A stretch of 64,000 bases of DNA from Ruminococcus bromii (GTDB taxonomy: Bacteria; Bacillota; Clostridia; Oscillospirales; Acutalibacteraceae): NCBI RefSeq assembly GCF_002834225.1, contig NZ_NNSR01000069.1, positions 78,428 to 142,427 of the forward strand. Reading direction: 5' to 3'. A program made the translations under genes and the position numbers. Positions 34,573 to 42,787 of this stretch are shown piece by piece; the stretch's first letter is position 1, and each line of letters begins with the position of its first letter. A model generated the notes under the pieces. The model saw nothing but the letters and a program-made list of their open reading frames with translations. It did no database searches and was not told the origin of the DNA.

Positions 34573-35016
34573 ATGACCGAAAAATTATACAAAGCAAAGG
34601 TTTCATACTATGAAACAGACTGTATGAACATTGTTCATCACTCAAATTATATCAGATATTTTGAAGATGCAAGAATTCAGTATATGCACGACATCGGTTG
34701 TGATGTTGCCGAAATGCAGTCAAAAGGATTGTATATCCCAAATGTTGACGCATATGCCCGTTACAAAAAGCCGCTTAAATTCGGCGATGAGTTTTCCGTT
34801 GAAGTAAGCCTTGTATTTTTTACGGGTTCAAGAATGATTTTCGACTATAAAATCTTCAACAATAAAAACGGAGAACTTTCTGCAACAGGCAGAACAACAC
34901 ACTGTTTTGCAACTCCCGAGCTAAAGCCGATAAGCATAAAGCATTCAAATCCCGATTATTACAACAGACTTCGTGACAATACTGTCAGCCCGGAAGATAT
35001 TACAATAAGAAGATAA
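34573..35016 (+). CDS. Hotdog-fold acyl-CoA thioesterase (YbgC/4HBT type)
   Basis: A 147-residue single hotdog domain. The family motif appears as YYETDCMNIVHHSNYIRYFE (residues 11-30), where the aspartate corresponds to the 4-hydroxybenzoyl-CoA thioesterase nucleophile. It hydrolyses acyl- or aroyl-CoA (or ACP) esters. It is the last gene of the fabF-ligase-thioesterase set and ends before a strong terminator. In this context it may release the elongated product. Confidence 0.9.
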   Translation: MTEKLYKAKVSYYETDCMNIVHHSNYIRYFEDARIQYMHDIGCDVAEMQSKGLYIPNVDAYARYKKPLKFGDEFSVEVSLVFFTGSRMIFDYKIFNNKNGELSATGRTTHCFATPELKPISIKHSNPDYYNRLRDNTVSPEDITIRR

Positions 35017-35030
35017 ACAATTTCACAAGC

Positions 35031-35066
35031 AAAAAGTGCGTACCGAAATTCGGTACGCACTTTTTT
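35031..35066. terminator. Bidirectional terminator between the thioesterase gene and the PII gene
   Basis: AAAAAGTGCGTACCG/CGGTACGCACTTTTT, a 15-bp perfect stem with a five-base loop and T-runs on both strands. Confidence 0.95.
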
Positions 35067-35088
35067 GATATAGGAAAATAGGAAAATA

Positions 35089-35475
35089 TCAGTCGTCAAA
35101 GTTGGGAGTCTGAATTGCATCGTAGCCTGTTTCTCCCGTACGGATTTTAACCGCCTGTTTAAGATAGTAGGTAAATATTTTACCGTCACCCGGGTTGCCC
35201 GTAAAGGCTGTTTTTCTGATTGCCTCAATTGTTTTTCTCTCCCATTCTTCGGAAGAAACAACAATTTCAAACTTGATTTTCGGCAAAACCTGAACATCAA
35301 CCTTCTGTCCTCTTACATACTCCGACATACCTCGCTGAATTCCGCAACCGACAACCTGATACGCTGTAATTCCGTTTACGCCGATATCCGTGAGAGCCTT
35401 TTTGACATCTACAAACATTTCTTCACGAACAACGGCCTCTATTTTTATAAGCTGAATATCGTTATTGTTTTCCAT
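35089..35475 (-). CDS. Nitrogen regulatory protein PII (GlnB/GlnK family)
   Basis: The 128-residue PII signal protein binds ATP/ADP and 2-oxoglutarate and blocks AmtB when nitrogen is plentiful. Visible parts are IKIEAVVR at the start, the T-loop GCGIQRGMSEYVRGQKVDVQ, the LPKIKFEIVV strand and the B-loop FTGNPGDGKIF. The T-loop tyrosine that GlnD uridylylates (RGAEY in E. coli) is replaced: RGQKV, with Val59 in its place. Control is therefore by ligands only. It lies 15 bases downstream of amtB. The family can also be called GlnK by context. Confidence 0.93.
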   Translation of the reverse strand: MENNNDIQLIKIEAVVREEMFVDVKKALTDIGVNGITAYQVVGCGIQRGMSEYVRGQKVDVQVLPKIKFEIVVSSEEWERKTIEAIRKTAFTGNPGDGKIFTYYLKQAVKIRTGETGYDAIQTPNFDD

Positions 35476-35490
35476 ACTTTAAAACCTCCG

Positions 35491-36741
35491 TTAGTTGTCA
35501 AGACCGTTAAATGACGGATAAGCAGCTTCACCGTGCTGTGAAACATCAAGTCCCATAAGCTCATCTCTGAGGTCAACCCTGATTTTGCCTGTAATAAGTC
35601 TTGTGATGCCGTAGCAGATGAGTGTTCCGACAACCGCAATTACAATTGTGATGCCGATACCTGCCGCCTGAGCACCGAACTGTGCAAACTCACCGTACAC
35701 AAGACCGTTACCTGCACTGCTGTTGATTGCCGTGCATGAGAACACACCTGTGAGAAGTCCGCCCCAGATACCGCCTGTACCGTGACAGCTGAATGCGTCA
35801 AGCGCATCGTCAAAGCCGAATTTTTTCTTGCCGTATGAAATCATAATATAGCAAACAGGGCTTGTTGTCAAACCGATAATAACTGCCGCCCACATCGGAA
35901 CAAAGCCGGCACCGGGCGTGATGCCTACAAGACCTGCAACCATACCCGTGCTTGCGCCGATAAGCGTAGGCTTTTTGTTCTTGATAACATCGCAGAGCAT
36001 CCACGAGAGCATTGCGGCTGCGGCTGAAACACCTGTTGTCATAAATGCGTGAGCCGCAAGACCGTCGGCGGCAAGTGCAGAACCTGCATTGAAGCCAAAC
36101 CAACCGAACATAAGAAGCGACGCACCGAGTACAACTGTCGGAATATTGTGAATTCTGTAAATTGAATGTTCATAATCGTGACGCTTGCCGAGGAGTATGC
36201 AGAGAACAAGTGCCGAAACACCTGAGCTGATATGTACAACATCGCCGCCTGCAAAGTCGAGAGCACCGATACCGTCTGCACCTAAAAGTCCTCCCTGTCC
36301 CCATACCATATGGGCGAGCGGATAGTAAACTATAAGCGACCAGAAAATTGTGAAAACAAAAATTGACTTAAACTTCATTCTGCCTGCAACTGCGCCCGTG
36401 ATAAGAGCAGGAGTGATTACGGCAAACATCATCTGGAACGCTGAGAATACCATATTCGGAATTGACGCATCATCCGTGTAGCCCTCCGTGAGCGAAACGC
36501 CCTCAAGACCGAGCCAGCGGAAATCACCGATAAAAGCATTTCCCGAAGGAGCGAACGAAAGCGAATAACCGAAAAGCACCCACATAACAATTCCTATGCC
36601 AATGATAAAAATTGAGGTCATCATTGTATTTACAACATTTTTCTTTCGTACAAGACCGCCGTAGAACATTGCAAGACCCGGAGTCATTACAAATACGAAA
36701 GCCGCACAAAGCAGCACAAAGCCTATATTTCCTGAATCCAT
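35491..36741 (-). CDS. amtB: Ammonium transporter AmtB
   Basis: A 416-residue channel-like ammonium transporter with 11 membrane helices expected. Family signatures are ALVLCILLGKRHDY, the twin-histidine pore regions (HISSGVSALV and SCHGTGGIWGG) and NAGSALAADG. The start is ATG 36739-36741, preceded by GGAGG, giving MDSGNIGFVLLCAAFVFVMT. It is cotranscribed with PII, which docks on its cytoplasmic face. The transcript has a 176-base leader with several hairpins. Confidence 0.95.
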   Translation of the reverse strand: MDSGNIGFVLLCAAFVFVMTPGLAMFYGGLVRKKNVVNTMMTSIFIIGIGIVMWVLFGYSLSFAPSGNAFIGDFRWLGLEGVSLTEGYTDDASIPNMVFSAFQMMFAVITPALITGAVAGRMKFKSIFVFTIFWSLIVYYPLAHMVWGQGGLLGADGIGALDFAGGDVVHISSGVSALVLCILLGKRHDYEHSIYRIHNIPTVVLGASLLMFGWFGFNAGSALAADGLAAHAFMTTGVSAAAAMLSWMLCDVIKNKKPTLIGASTGMVAGLVGITPGAGFVPMWAAVIIGLTTSPVCYIMISYGKKKFGFDDALDAFSCHGTGGIWGGLLTGVFSCTAINSSAGNGLVYGEFAQFGAQAAGIGITIVIAVVGTLICYGITRLITGKIRVDLRDELMGLDVSQHGEAAYPSFNGLDN

Positions 36742-36917
36742 TTTTAACCTCCACATAAACCGTTTTTGCCGAAGCAAAAAAATAAAGCTCACAATGTTTT
36801 TGTCCGATTTTGCAAGTTTTAAAAACTTTGTTGCAAAATCAGAAGAAACCAAAGTGAACTTCCTTGTCCTTTTTATATTCAGTTTTCCGAAAACTTTGTA
36901 AGGTCTTTGCCTTACTG
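36742..36917 (-). ncRNA. Structured 5' leader of amtB-PII (candidate cis-regulatory RNA)
   Basis: Reading from the promoter, the leader has four successive hairpins. They are (1) GTAAGG-CAAAGA-CCTTAC; (2) AGTTTT-CGG-AAAACT; (3) a long stem GATTTTGC / GCAAAATC enclosing AAGTTTT-T-AAAACTT with a four-base bulge; and (4) TTTTTGC-TTCG-GCAAAAA, a UUCG tetraloop just before the ribosome site. I recognise no described riboswitch. Confidence 0.55.
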
Positions 36918-36923
36918 TCTTGA

Positions 36924-36952
36924 ATTATAAAGCCTTAACGGCTGATTGTCAA
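36924..36952 (-). promoter_or_regulatory. amtB promoter, perfect consensus
   Basis: Minus strand TTGACA (36947-36952), 17-bp spacer, TATAAT (36924-36929). Such a strong core promoter suggests control after initiation or by a repressor. Confidence 0.85.
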
Positions 36953-37112
36953 TACTTTTTTGAATATTTTTTAAAGTTTTTTGCTGTTTTTTGAATTGCA
37001 GTTTACATTAACAGGTCAAAAGTCTATGCCGCGGCACAAATTTCATTTTTGCAAGTTTATTTAATTTTCTTGCAAATTATTTTTTTGATTACAGCATATT
37101 CTTTGTAGCGTT

Positions 37113-37141
37113 TGTAGCGGCGAACCTCGTTCGCCGCTACA
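37113..37141. repeat. Perfect 13-bp-arm palindrome in the amtB-rny interval
   Basis: TGTAGCGGCGAAC-CTC-GTTCGCCGCTACA. It is GC-rich inside an AT-rich gap, not followed by a T-run, and resembles mobile intergenic hairpins of Ruminococcaceae genomes (from memory). Confidence 0.8.
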
Positions 37142-37165
37142 TTAAATTGTGCAAACAGCTACTAT

Positions 37166-37296
37166 ACTACGCTCGGGCATAATATGTTTTTTTATATTGC
37201 AAACCATCTTCCCGACCGCAATTTTCCATTTTCAATTTTCAATTTTTCATTTAATGAACCTATCTACACGAATCAGGTACGGCGGCTCGCCGTACT
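37166..37296 (+). repeat. Dispersed intergenic repeat, copy A
   Basis: About 107 bases starting CTACGCTCGGGCATAATATG, running through TTTTCCATTTTC and TTTTTCATTTAAT to CACGAA, then the hairpin GTACGGCG-GCT-CGCCGTAC (37277-37295). It matches the minus strand of 58167-58311 at roughly 80 percent. The shared stretch also encodes similar peptides in both copies (IFHFQFSIFHLMNLSTR here). Confidence 0.8.
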
Positions 37297-37324
37297 GGTG
37301 GATAATATCGTCCCTACAAAATAA

Positions 37325-37361
37325 AAACTACGGTCAACATAGCCCTGCCAACCGTAGTTAA
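37325..37361 (-). terminator. RNase Y gene terminator
   Basis: Minus strand AACTACGGT and ACCGTAGTT form a 9-bp stem with a 19-base loop, followed by TTTATTTT. Confidence 0.75.
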
Positions 37362-37373
37362 AATCAAGATATT

Positions 37374-38927
37374 TTATTTTGCAAAATCGGAAGCTCTGCT
37401 TTCACGGATGATATTAACCTTAATCTGTCCGGGATATTCAAGCTCTTCTTCGATTTTCTTGCAGATCTCTCTTGCAAGCGGAATCATACGCTCATCATTG
37501 ACAATCTCAGGCTTAACCATAACTCTAACCTCACGGCCTGCCTGAATTGCAAAGGTACGCTCAACACCGTCAAAAGAAGAAGCAACCTCTTCAAGCTTCT
37601 GGAGTCGCTTAATGTAGTTTTCAACATTTTCTCTTCTTGCGCCCGGTCTTGCGGCTGAAATAGCGTCTGCCGCCTGTACAAGGCAGGCAACAATTGTTCT
37701 CGCCTCAACATCACCGTGGTGAGCATGGATAGCGTGAATAACAGCGTCGCTTTCCTTATACTTTTTGGCAATGTCAACACCGATTTGAATATGTGTTCCC
37801 TCAACCTCATGGTCAATGGATTTGCCGATATCATGCAAAAGACCTGCACGCTTGGCAATTGTAGGATCAAGGCCAAGCTCGCTTGCCATCATACCTGCGA
37901 GATATGAAACCTCAAGAGAGTGATCAAGAACATTCTGACCGTAACTGGTACGGTAACGAAGTCTGCCGAGAAGCTTAACAATTTCGGGATGAACATTGTG
38001 CACACCCGCATCAAGCACAGCTCTCTCACCTGTACGCTTGATTTCGGATTCAACCTCTCGTCTTGCCTTTTCAACCATCTCCTCAATTCTTGCGGGATGG
38101 ATTCTTCCGTCTGCAATGAGCTTTTCAAGTGCAATTCTTGCAATCTCTCTTCTGACAGGCTCAAAGCATGAAAGCGTGATGGCCTCGGGTGTATCGTCAA
38201 TAATAAGATCAACACCCGTAAGAGTTTCAATGGTTCTGATGTTGCGGCCCTCACGACCGATGATTCTGCCCTTCATCTCATCGTTTGGAAGAGGAACAAC
38301 CGAAATTGTTGCCTCCGAAACCTGTTCTGCGGCAAGTCGCTGAATTGCAAGCGAAATAATATTTCTTGCCTTGTCGTCTGCTTCCTCCTTGAGCTGTTCG
38401 GTATATTCCATAATCTTAACCGACTTCTCGTGAGCAAGCTCATTTTCAAGCTGTGAAAGCAAATAGCTTTTAGCCTGTTCTGCCGTGTAGCCCGAAATTT
38501 TTTCAAGCATTTCAAACTGGCTCTTTTTCAAGGTTTCAACTTCTTCGAGTTTTGCATCAGCATCACGAAGCTTTTTGTTGACTTTTTCTTCCTTGCGTTC
38601 CATATTGTCGAGCTTTCTGTCAAGAGTTTCTTCCTTCTGCTGGATTCTTCTCTCCTGACGCTGAACTTCCTTGCGTCGGTCGGAAATTTCTTTTTCGCTC
38701 TCATTTCTGAAACGATGAACCTCGTCTTTACCCTCAAGGACTACTTCCTTTTTCCTTGCTTCGGCTGTTTTAATTGCATCAGCCACAATCTTCTTTGCCT
38801 CTTCCTCAGCACTCCCGATTTCCTTTTCGGCAGTGTTTTTACGGATGGCAATTCCAAGGAAAACACCTGCACCCGCACCGACAACAATTGCGGCGATAAT
38901 GCAGATAATACTTATCCATAACGGCAA
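37374..38927 (-). CDS. rny: Ribonuclease Y
   Basis: RNase Y is the membrane-anchored endoribonuclease that starts mRNA decay in Firmicutes. The 517-residue protein has an N-terminal membrane helix ([20 protein letters not shown]), a long charged coiled coil (about 30-205), a KH RNA-binding domain containing [15 protein letters not shown], and an HD phosphohydrolase domain with [12 protein letters not shown] and HAHHGD. The start taken is TTG at 38925-38927, eight bases after GGAGG. The GTG at 38936 lies within the ribosome site. The leader is nearly 300 bases long. Confidence 0.94.
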   Translation of the reverse strand: MPLWISIICIIAAIVVGAGAGVFLGIAIRKNTAEKEIGSAEEEAKKIVADAIKTAEARKKEVVLEGKDEVHRFRNESEKEISDRRKEVQRQERRIQQKEETLDRKLDNMERKEEKVNKKLRDADAKLEEVETLKKSQFEMLEKISGYTAEQAKSYLLSQLENELAHEKSVKIMEYTEQLKEEADDKARNIISLAIQRLAAEQVSEATISVVPLPNDEMKGRIIGREGRNIRTIETLTGVDLIIDDTPEAITLSCFEPVRREIARIALEKLIADGRIHPARIEEMVEKARREVESEIKRTGERAVLDAGVHNVHPEIVKLLGRLRYRTSYGQNVLDHSLEVSYLAGMMASELGLDPTIAKRAGLLHDIGKSIDHEVEGTHIQIGVDIAKKYKESDAVIHAIHAHHGDVEARTIVACLVQAADAISAARPGARRENVENYIKRLQKLEEVASSFDGVERTFAIQAGREVRVMVKPEIVNDERMIPLAREICKKIEEELEYPGQIKVNIIRESRASDFAK

Positions 38928-39230
38928 TTCGGACACCTCCTTAGTTTGATTTTTTCAAGTATTTCACAGTTCCCAATCAATTAGACTTTAAAGGTGCCGT
39001 TAAAAAGATATTCAATTTTCATTTTTATTTTCTAAATATTTTTTTACATATTTATATGCACAGTCAAAAAAAACACCGTAATGACCGTTTTCAACATTTC
39101 AGGCAACTGAAACATTATAAAAATTATAAAAAATATCTATATATAACGGCTCTCTTAAAGAGTCTGATTAAAAAAGTTGCAAAAGCCAAAAACTGTACTT
39201 TTGCCAAAATCCGCAACAGCGGATAGTACA

Positions 39231-39259
39231 ATTTTATAATAGAATCACCAAATTGTCAA
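39231..39259 (-). promoter_or_regulatory. rny promoter
   Basis: Minus strand TTGACA (39254-39259), 17-bp spacer, TAAAAT (39231-39236). Confidence 0.75.
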
Positions 39260-39434
39260 GAATAAGCGAGGTATTTTTGCAGATAATTAGTTGTGGCAGG
39301 TGAAAAAATTACATTTCTTTGAACGGAGCGGAACGGAGCGGCTCAAATTTGCCTTAAAAACGCAAAATCAGACCGTGTTTTTTACCGTATTTGTAAAAAA
39401 CTCAAAAATTTTTCGTTAAATTTTTGTCAAGCTA

Positions 39435-39463
39435 TTGAAGAAATGAAAAAAATGTAATATAAT
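39435..39463 (+). promoter_or_regulatory. gapA promoter
   Basis: TTGAAG (39435-39440), 17-bp spacer, TATAAT (39458-39463). AGGAGG follows before the ATG. Confidence 0.75.
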
Positions 39464-39497
39464 AGAAGCACCTTAGAATTTTAGGAGGAATTTTTTT

Positions 39498-40529
39498 ATG
39501 TCAGTAAAAGTTGCAATTAACGGTTTCGGCCGTATCGGTCGTCTTGCTTTCAGACAGATGTTCGGTGCTGAGGGTTACGAAGTAGTAGCTATCAACGATC
39601 TTACAGATCCTGCTATGCTCGCAAACCTTCTTAAGTATGATACAGCACAGGGCGGCTACTGCGGTAAGATCGGTGAAAACCTTCACACTGTAGAAGCAGG
39701 CGAAGGCTCAATCATCGTTGACGGCAAAGAGATTACAATCTACGCTAAGCCAAACGCTGCTGAGCTTCCTTGGGGCGAGCTCGGTGTTGATGTAGTTCTC
39801 GAGTGCACAGGTTTCTATACATCAAAGGCTAAGAGCCAGGCTCACATTGATGCCGGCGCTAAGAAGGTTGTTATTTCTGCTCCTGCAGGCAACGACCTTA
39901 AGACAATCGTTTACAGCGTAAACGAAAAGACTCTTACAGCTGACGATACAATCATTTCAGCTGCTTCATGTACAACAAACTGCCTCGCTCCTATGGCTGA
40001 CACACTTAACAAGTATGCAGAAATCCAGAGCGGTATCATGTCAACAATCCACGCTTACACAGGCGACCAGATGATTCTTGACGGTCCTCACAGAAAGGGC
40101 GACAAGAGAAGAGCAAGAGCAGGTGCTTCTAACATCGTTCCTAACTCAACAGGTGCTGCAAAGGCTATCGGTCTTGTAATTCCTGAGCTCAACGGTAAGC
40201 TCATCGGTTCTGCACAGCGTGTTCCTGTTCCGACAGGTTCAACAACAATTCTTACAGCTGTTGTTAAGGGTTCAGATGTAACAGTTGAAGGTATCAACGC
40301 TGCTATGAAGGCTGCTGCTTCTGAGTCATTCGGTTACAACGAAGATCCGATCGTTTCTTCAGATGTAATCGGTATGAGATTCGGTTCACTCTTCGATTCT
40401 ACACAGACAATGGTATCAAAGATTGCTGATGATCTTTATGAGGTTCAGGTTGTTTCTTGGTACGACAACGAGAACTCATACACAAGCCAGATGGTTAGAA
40501 CAATTAAGTACTTCGCTGAGCTTGGCTAA
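39498..40529 (+). CDS. gapA: Glyceraldehyde-3-phosphate dehydrogenase (type I)
   Basis: The 343-residue glycolytic enzyme has NAD-binding [14 protein letters not shown] (7-20), the active-site Cys158 in [12 protein letters not shown] and [18 protein letters not shown] phosphate-site residues, as well as [13 protein letters not shown] at the end. Codon use is strongly biased (GCT, GGT, AAG, TTC/GTT), unlike most neighbours, as expected for a very highly expressed gene. It has its own promoter and a strong terminator. No pgk or tpi follows, so glycolytic genes are scattered. Confidence 0.97.
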   Translation: MSVKVAINGFGRIGRLAFRQMFGAEGYEVVAINDLTDPAMLANLLKYDTAQGGYCGKIGENLHTVEAGEGSIIVDGKEITIYAKPNAAELPWGELGVDVVLECTGFYTSKAKSQAHIDAGAKKVVISAPAGNDLKTIVYSVNEKTLTADDTIISAASCTTNCLAPMADTLNKYAEIQSGIMSTIHAYTGDQMILDGPHRKGDKRRARAGASNIVPNSTGAAKAIGLVIPELNGKLIGSAQRVPVPTGSTTILTAVVKGSDVTVEGINAAMKAAASESFGYNEDPIVSSDVIGMRFGSLFDSTQTMVSKIADDLYEVQVVSWYDNENSYTSQMVRTIKYFAELG

Positions 40530-40551
40530 TCTGAATTTACAGATTATTTTT

Positions 40552-40585
40552 GGGGCTGTCCGTTTTGGACAGCCCCTTTTTGTTT
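40552..40585 (+). terminator. gapA terminator
   Basis: GGGGCTGTCC/GGACAGCCCC, 10-bp stem with a five-base loop, then TTTTTGTTTTG. Confidence 0.95.
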
Positions 40586-40713
40586 TGCTTTTGTAAAGAA
40601 TTTCGGGTTTTTATTCTTTATTCGTAAAATTATGCTCTAAAATGTTACATTTAGTCGCAGTTTATAAAATATACACGAAAAATTAGTTTTAAATTTTTTG
40701 AATTTGCTTGAAA

Positions 40714-40741
40714 TTGACATATATTTTTGGTATTATATAAG
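40714..40741 (+). promoter_or_regulatory. glg operon promoter
   Basis: TTGACA (40714-40719), 16-bp spacer, TATAAG (40736-40741), 50 bases before the glgB start. Confidence 0.75.
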
Positions 40742-40790
40742 TGTGAGCAAATAATCAAAATCAGAAGGTATTTAACAAGGAGCAGTTCTT

Positions 40791-42707
40791 ATGAATTACA
40801 GCTTTAACGAGGCAAGACCGGCACTTGAAGTTTTTCATACCGGAGATTCCGTGTACGCATACAATCTTTTGGGTGCACACCTCGTGAACTGGAACGGCAG
40901 AAACGGTTGTGTGTTCCGAGTATGGGCACCAACCGCAAGGAGCGTTTCGGTTGCAGGCGAATTTAATAATTGGGACAATAACGCAACCTATATGTACGAC
41001 ATCGGCTACGGTGTTTGGGAGGTGTTTGTCGAAGGGGTCGAGGAATTTTGCGCATACAAGTACTGCATTGAAAGCGAATACGGCGACAGGCTTATGAAAG
41101 CTGATCCGTATGCTTTTCATGCTCAAACCCGTCCCGGTCAGGCATCCCTTGTGTATGACATTGAAAATTATTCGTGGAATGACGGCGAATGGTTAAACAA
41201 ACGCAAAGAAAACAACATTTCATCTTCACCGATGAATATTTATGAAATACACGCAGGCTCATGGAGAAAATATCCCGACGGCAACTTTTTTAATTATCAA
41301 AAGCTTGCCGATGAGCTTATCCCCTATCTCAAGGAGATGCACTACACTCATATTCAGCTTATGCCTATTATGGAATATCCGTATGACGGTAGCTGGGGCT
41401 ATCAGGCAACAGGCTACTATGCCCCAACCTCAAGATTCGGCACGCCGTCCGACTTTATGACATTTGTTGACAGGCTTCACTGTGAGGGTATCGGAGTAAT
41501 TCTCGACTGGGTTCCGTCAAATTTCCCCGTGGACGATTTCGGTCTTGCAAAATTTGACGGCTCTCCTCTCTATGAAAGCAATGACCCAAAAACGAGCAAG
41601 CGTGACTCGTGGGGAACCTGCCTTTTCAACTACGCAAGATTTGAGGTTACAAGTTTTCTTGTTTCATGCGCAATGTTCTGGCTCGACAAATATCATATTG
41701 ACGGCTTGAGAATCGGCGCACTCTCCTCTATGCTCTACCTTGACTACGGTAAATCCGAGGGAGAATGGGAGCCGAACAAATTCGGCGGAAAAGAAAATCT
41801 TGACGCTGTTGATTTTGTAAAAAGACTCAACACGGCTGTTCATATGTACCACCCCGATGTTATGATGTTTGCCGAGGAAAACACCTCATGGCCAAAGCTT
41901 ACTCATAAAATAGAGGACGGCGGACTTGGATTTGATTTCAAGTGGAATATGGGTTGGATGAACGATATGCTTCACTATATGTCGCTCAATTCAATGTGGC
42001 GGCCGTTCAACCACGACAGCCTTACTTTCAGCTTTTATTATGCTTTTTCAGAAAAATTTCTTTTGCCGATTTCACACGATGAGGTTTCTCACGGCAAAGG
42101 TGCGCTGATAAAGCAGATGCCCGGAAAGTACGATGAACAATTTGCAGGCGTAAGAGCGTTTATAACATATATGTACGCTCATCCCGGCAAAAAACTCGTG
42201 TTTATGGGAACTGAAATCGGTCAGTTTGACGAGTGGAATTTCAATGAGGCAATTCAATGGGATTTGCTTGAATTTGAAAAGCATAAAAAGCTCAGAACAT
42301 TTTTTAAGGAGCTCAACAAATTTTATCTTGACTGCAAGCCGCTCTATGAGCTTGACGCTGTCTGGAAAGGCTTTGACTGGATTCACCATGACGACTACAC
42401 AAACAGCGTTATTGCATTCAAGCGCACCGACAAAAACGGTGATGAGATTGTTTCGGTATGCAACTTCCAGCCCATCAGGCGTGACGAATATTGCATCGGC
42501 GTTCCGAAATTCGGTCTTTATGACGAGGTTTTTAACTCTGATGAGGAGCGTTTCGGCGGCAGCGGTGTTGTAAACGGAAAAAACATTAAAACCGAGTCAA
42601 TGAAAATTCACGGCTTTGATCAGGGACTTTCACTCACTCTTCCCCCACTCAGCGTAATCTATCTGAGGTGTACAAAAGAACTTGAACCCGATGAAGTTCA
42701 AAAATAA
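40791..42707 (+). CDS. glgB: GlgB-family branching enzyme homologue lacking the catalytic nucleophile
   Basis: The 638-residue protein has the GlgB plan: an N-terminal CBM48 (FRVWAPTARSVSVAGEFNNW), a GH13 barrel and a C-terminal beta domain. Region II, normally GLRVDAV with the nucleophile Asp, reads GLRIGAL. The codon is GGC at 41715-41717, so Gly309 replaces the Asp. Region I, normally DWVPxHFP, reads DWVPSNFP, with Asn244 for His. Arg307, Glu362/Glu363 (AEENTSWP) and His429-Asp430 (SHDEV) remain. With the nucleophile gone, branching activity is unlikely by the known mechanism. It leads the glgB-glgC-glgD-glgA operon and may act as a glycogen-binding or regulatory subunit. A functional paralogue would be expected elsewhere. 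Confidence 0.92.
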   Translation: MNYSFNEARPALEVFHTGDSVYAYNLLGAHLVNWNGRNGCVFRVWAPTARSVSVAGEFNNWDNNATYMYDIGYGVWEVFVEGVEEFCAYKYCIESEYGDRLMKADPYAFHAQTRPGQASLVYDIENYSWNDGEWLNKRKENNISSSPMNIYEIHAGSWRKYPDGNFFNYQKLADELIPYLKEMHYTHIQLMPIMEYPYDGSWGYQATGYYAPTSRFGTPSDFMTFVDRLHCEGIGVILDWVPSNFPVDDFGLAKFDGSPLYESNDPKTSKRDSWGTCLFNYARFEVTSFLVSCAMFWLDKYHIDGLRIGALSSMLYLDYGKSEGEWEPNKFGGKENLDAVDFVKRLNTAVHMYHPDVMMFAEENTSWPKLTHKIEDGGLGFDFKWNMGWMNDMLHYMSLNSMWRPFNHDSLTFSFYYAFSEKFLLPISHDEVSHGKGALIKQMPGKYDEQFAGVRAFITYMYAHPGKKLVFMGTEIGQFDEWNFNEAIQWDLLEFEKHKKLRTFFKELNKFYLDCKPLYELDAVWKGFDWIHHDDYTNSVIAFKRTDKNGDEIVSVCNFQPIRRDEYCIGVPKFGLYDEVFNSDEERFGGSGVVNGKNIKTESMKIHGFDQGLSLTLPPLSVIYLRCTKELEPDEVQK

Positions 42708-42787
42708 AATTGATATTTTCAGTCACAAGGCTGTAATTATATTTAAGCTAAAAAAGATACTAAAATAAATATCGGAGGTATTTTAAG

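Larger units (their letters stand above)
38928..39497. other. Divergent rny-gapA intergenic region
   Basis: AT-rich, about 570 bases, with no gene seen. It contains the leftward rny promoter (39231-39259), the rightward gapA promoter (39435-39463), and small hairpins in the rny leader (TTTCAG-TTGC-CTGAAA, about 39100-39115; CTCTT/AAGAG, about 39152-39163). A short repeated GGAGCGGAAC / GGAGCGGCTC lies at about 39325-39345. The long rny leader may be a place for autoregulation, since RNase Y trims its own targets. Confidence 0.5.

Noticed and set aside
36742..36917. ANTAR-type dual hexaloop target in the amtB leader
   Set aside because: The first hairpin has a six-base loop (CAAAGA), but G is not at loop position 4 and the second loop has only three bases, so the described ANTAR pattern is not met.
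37149..37361. Frame in repeat copy A as a real small protein gene
   Set aside because: It resembles the frame in copy B, but both have no good ribosome site and carry frame-breaking length differences after the shared part; treated as a DNA repeat pending copy-number data.
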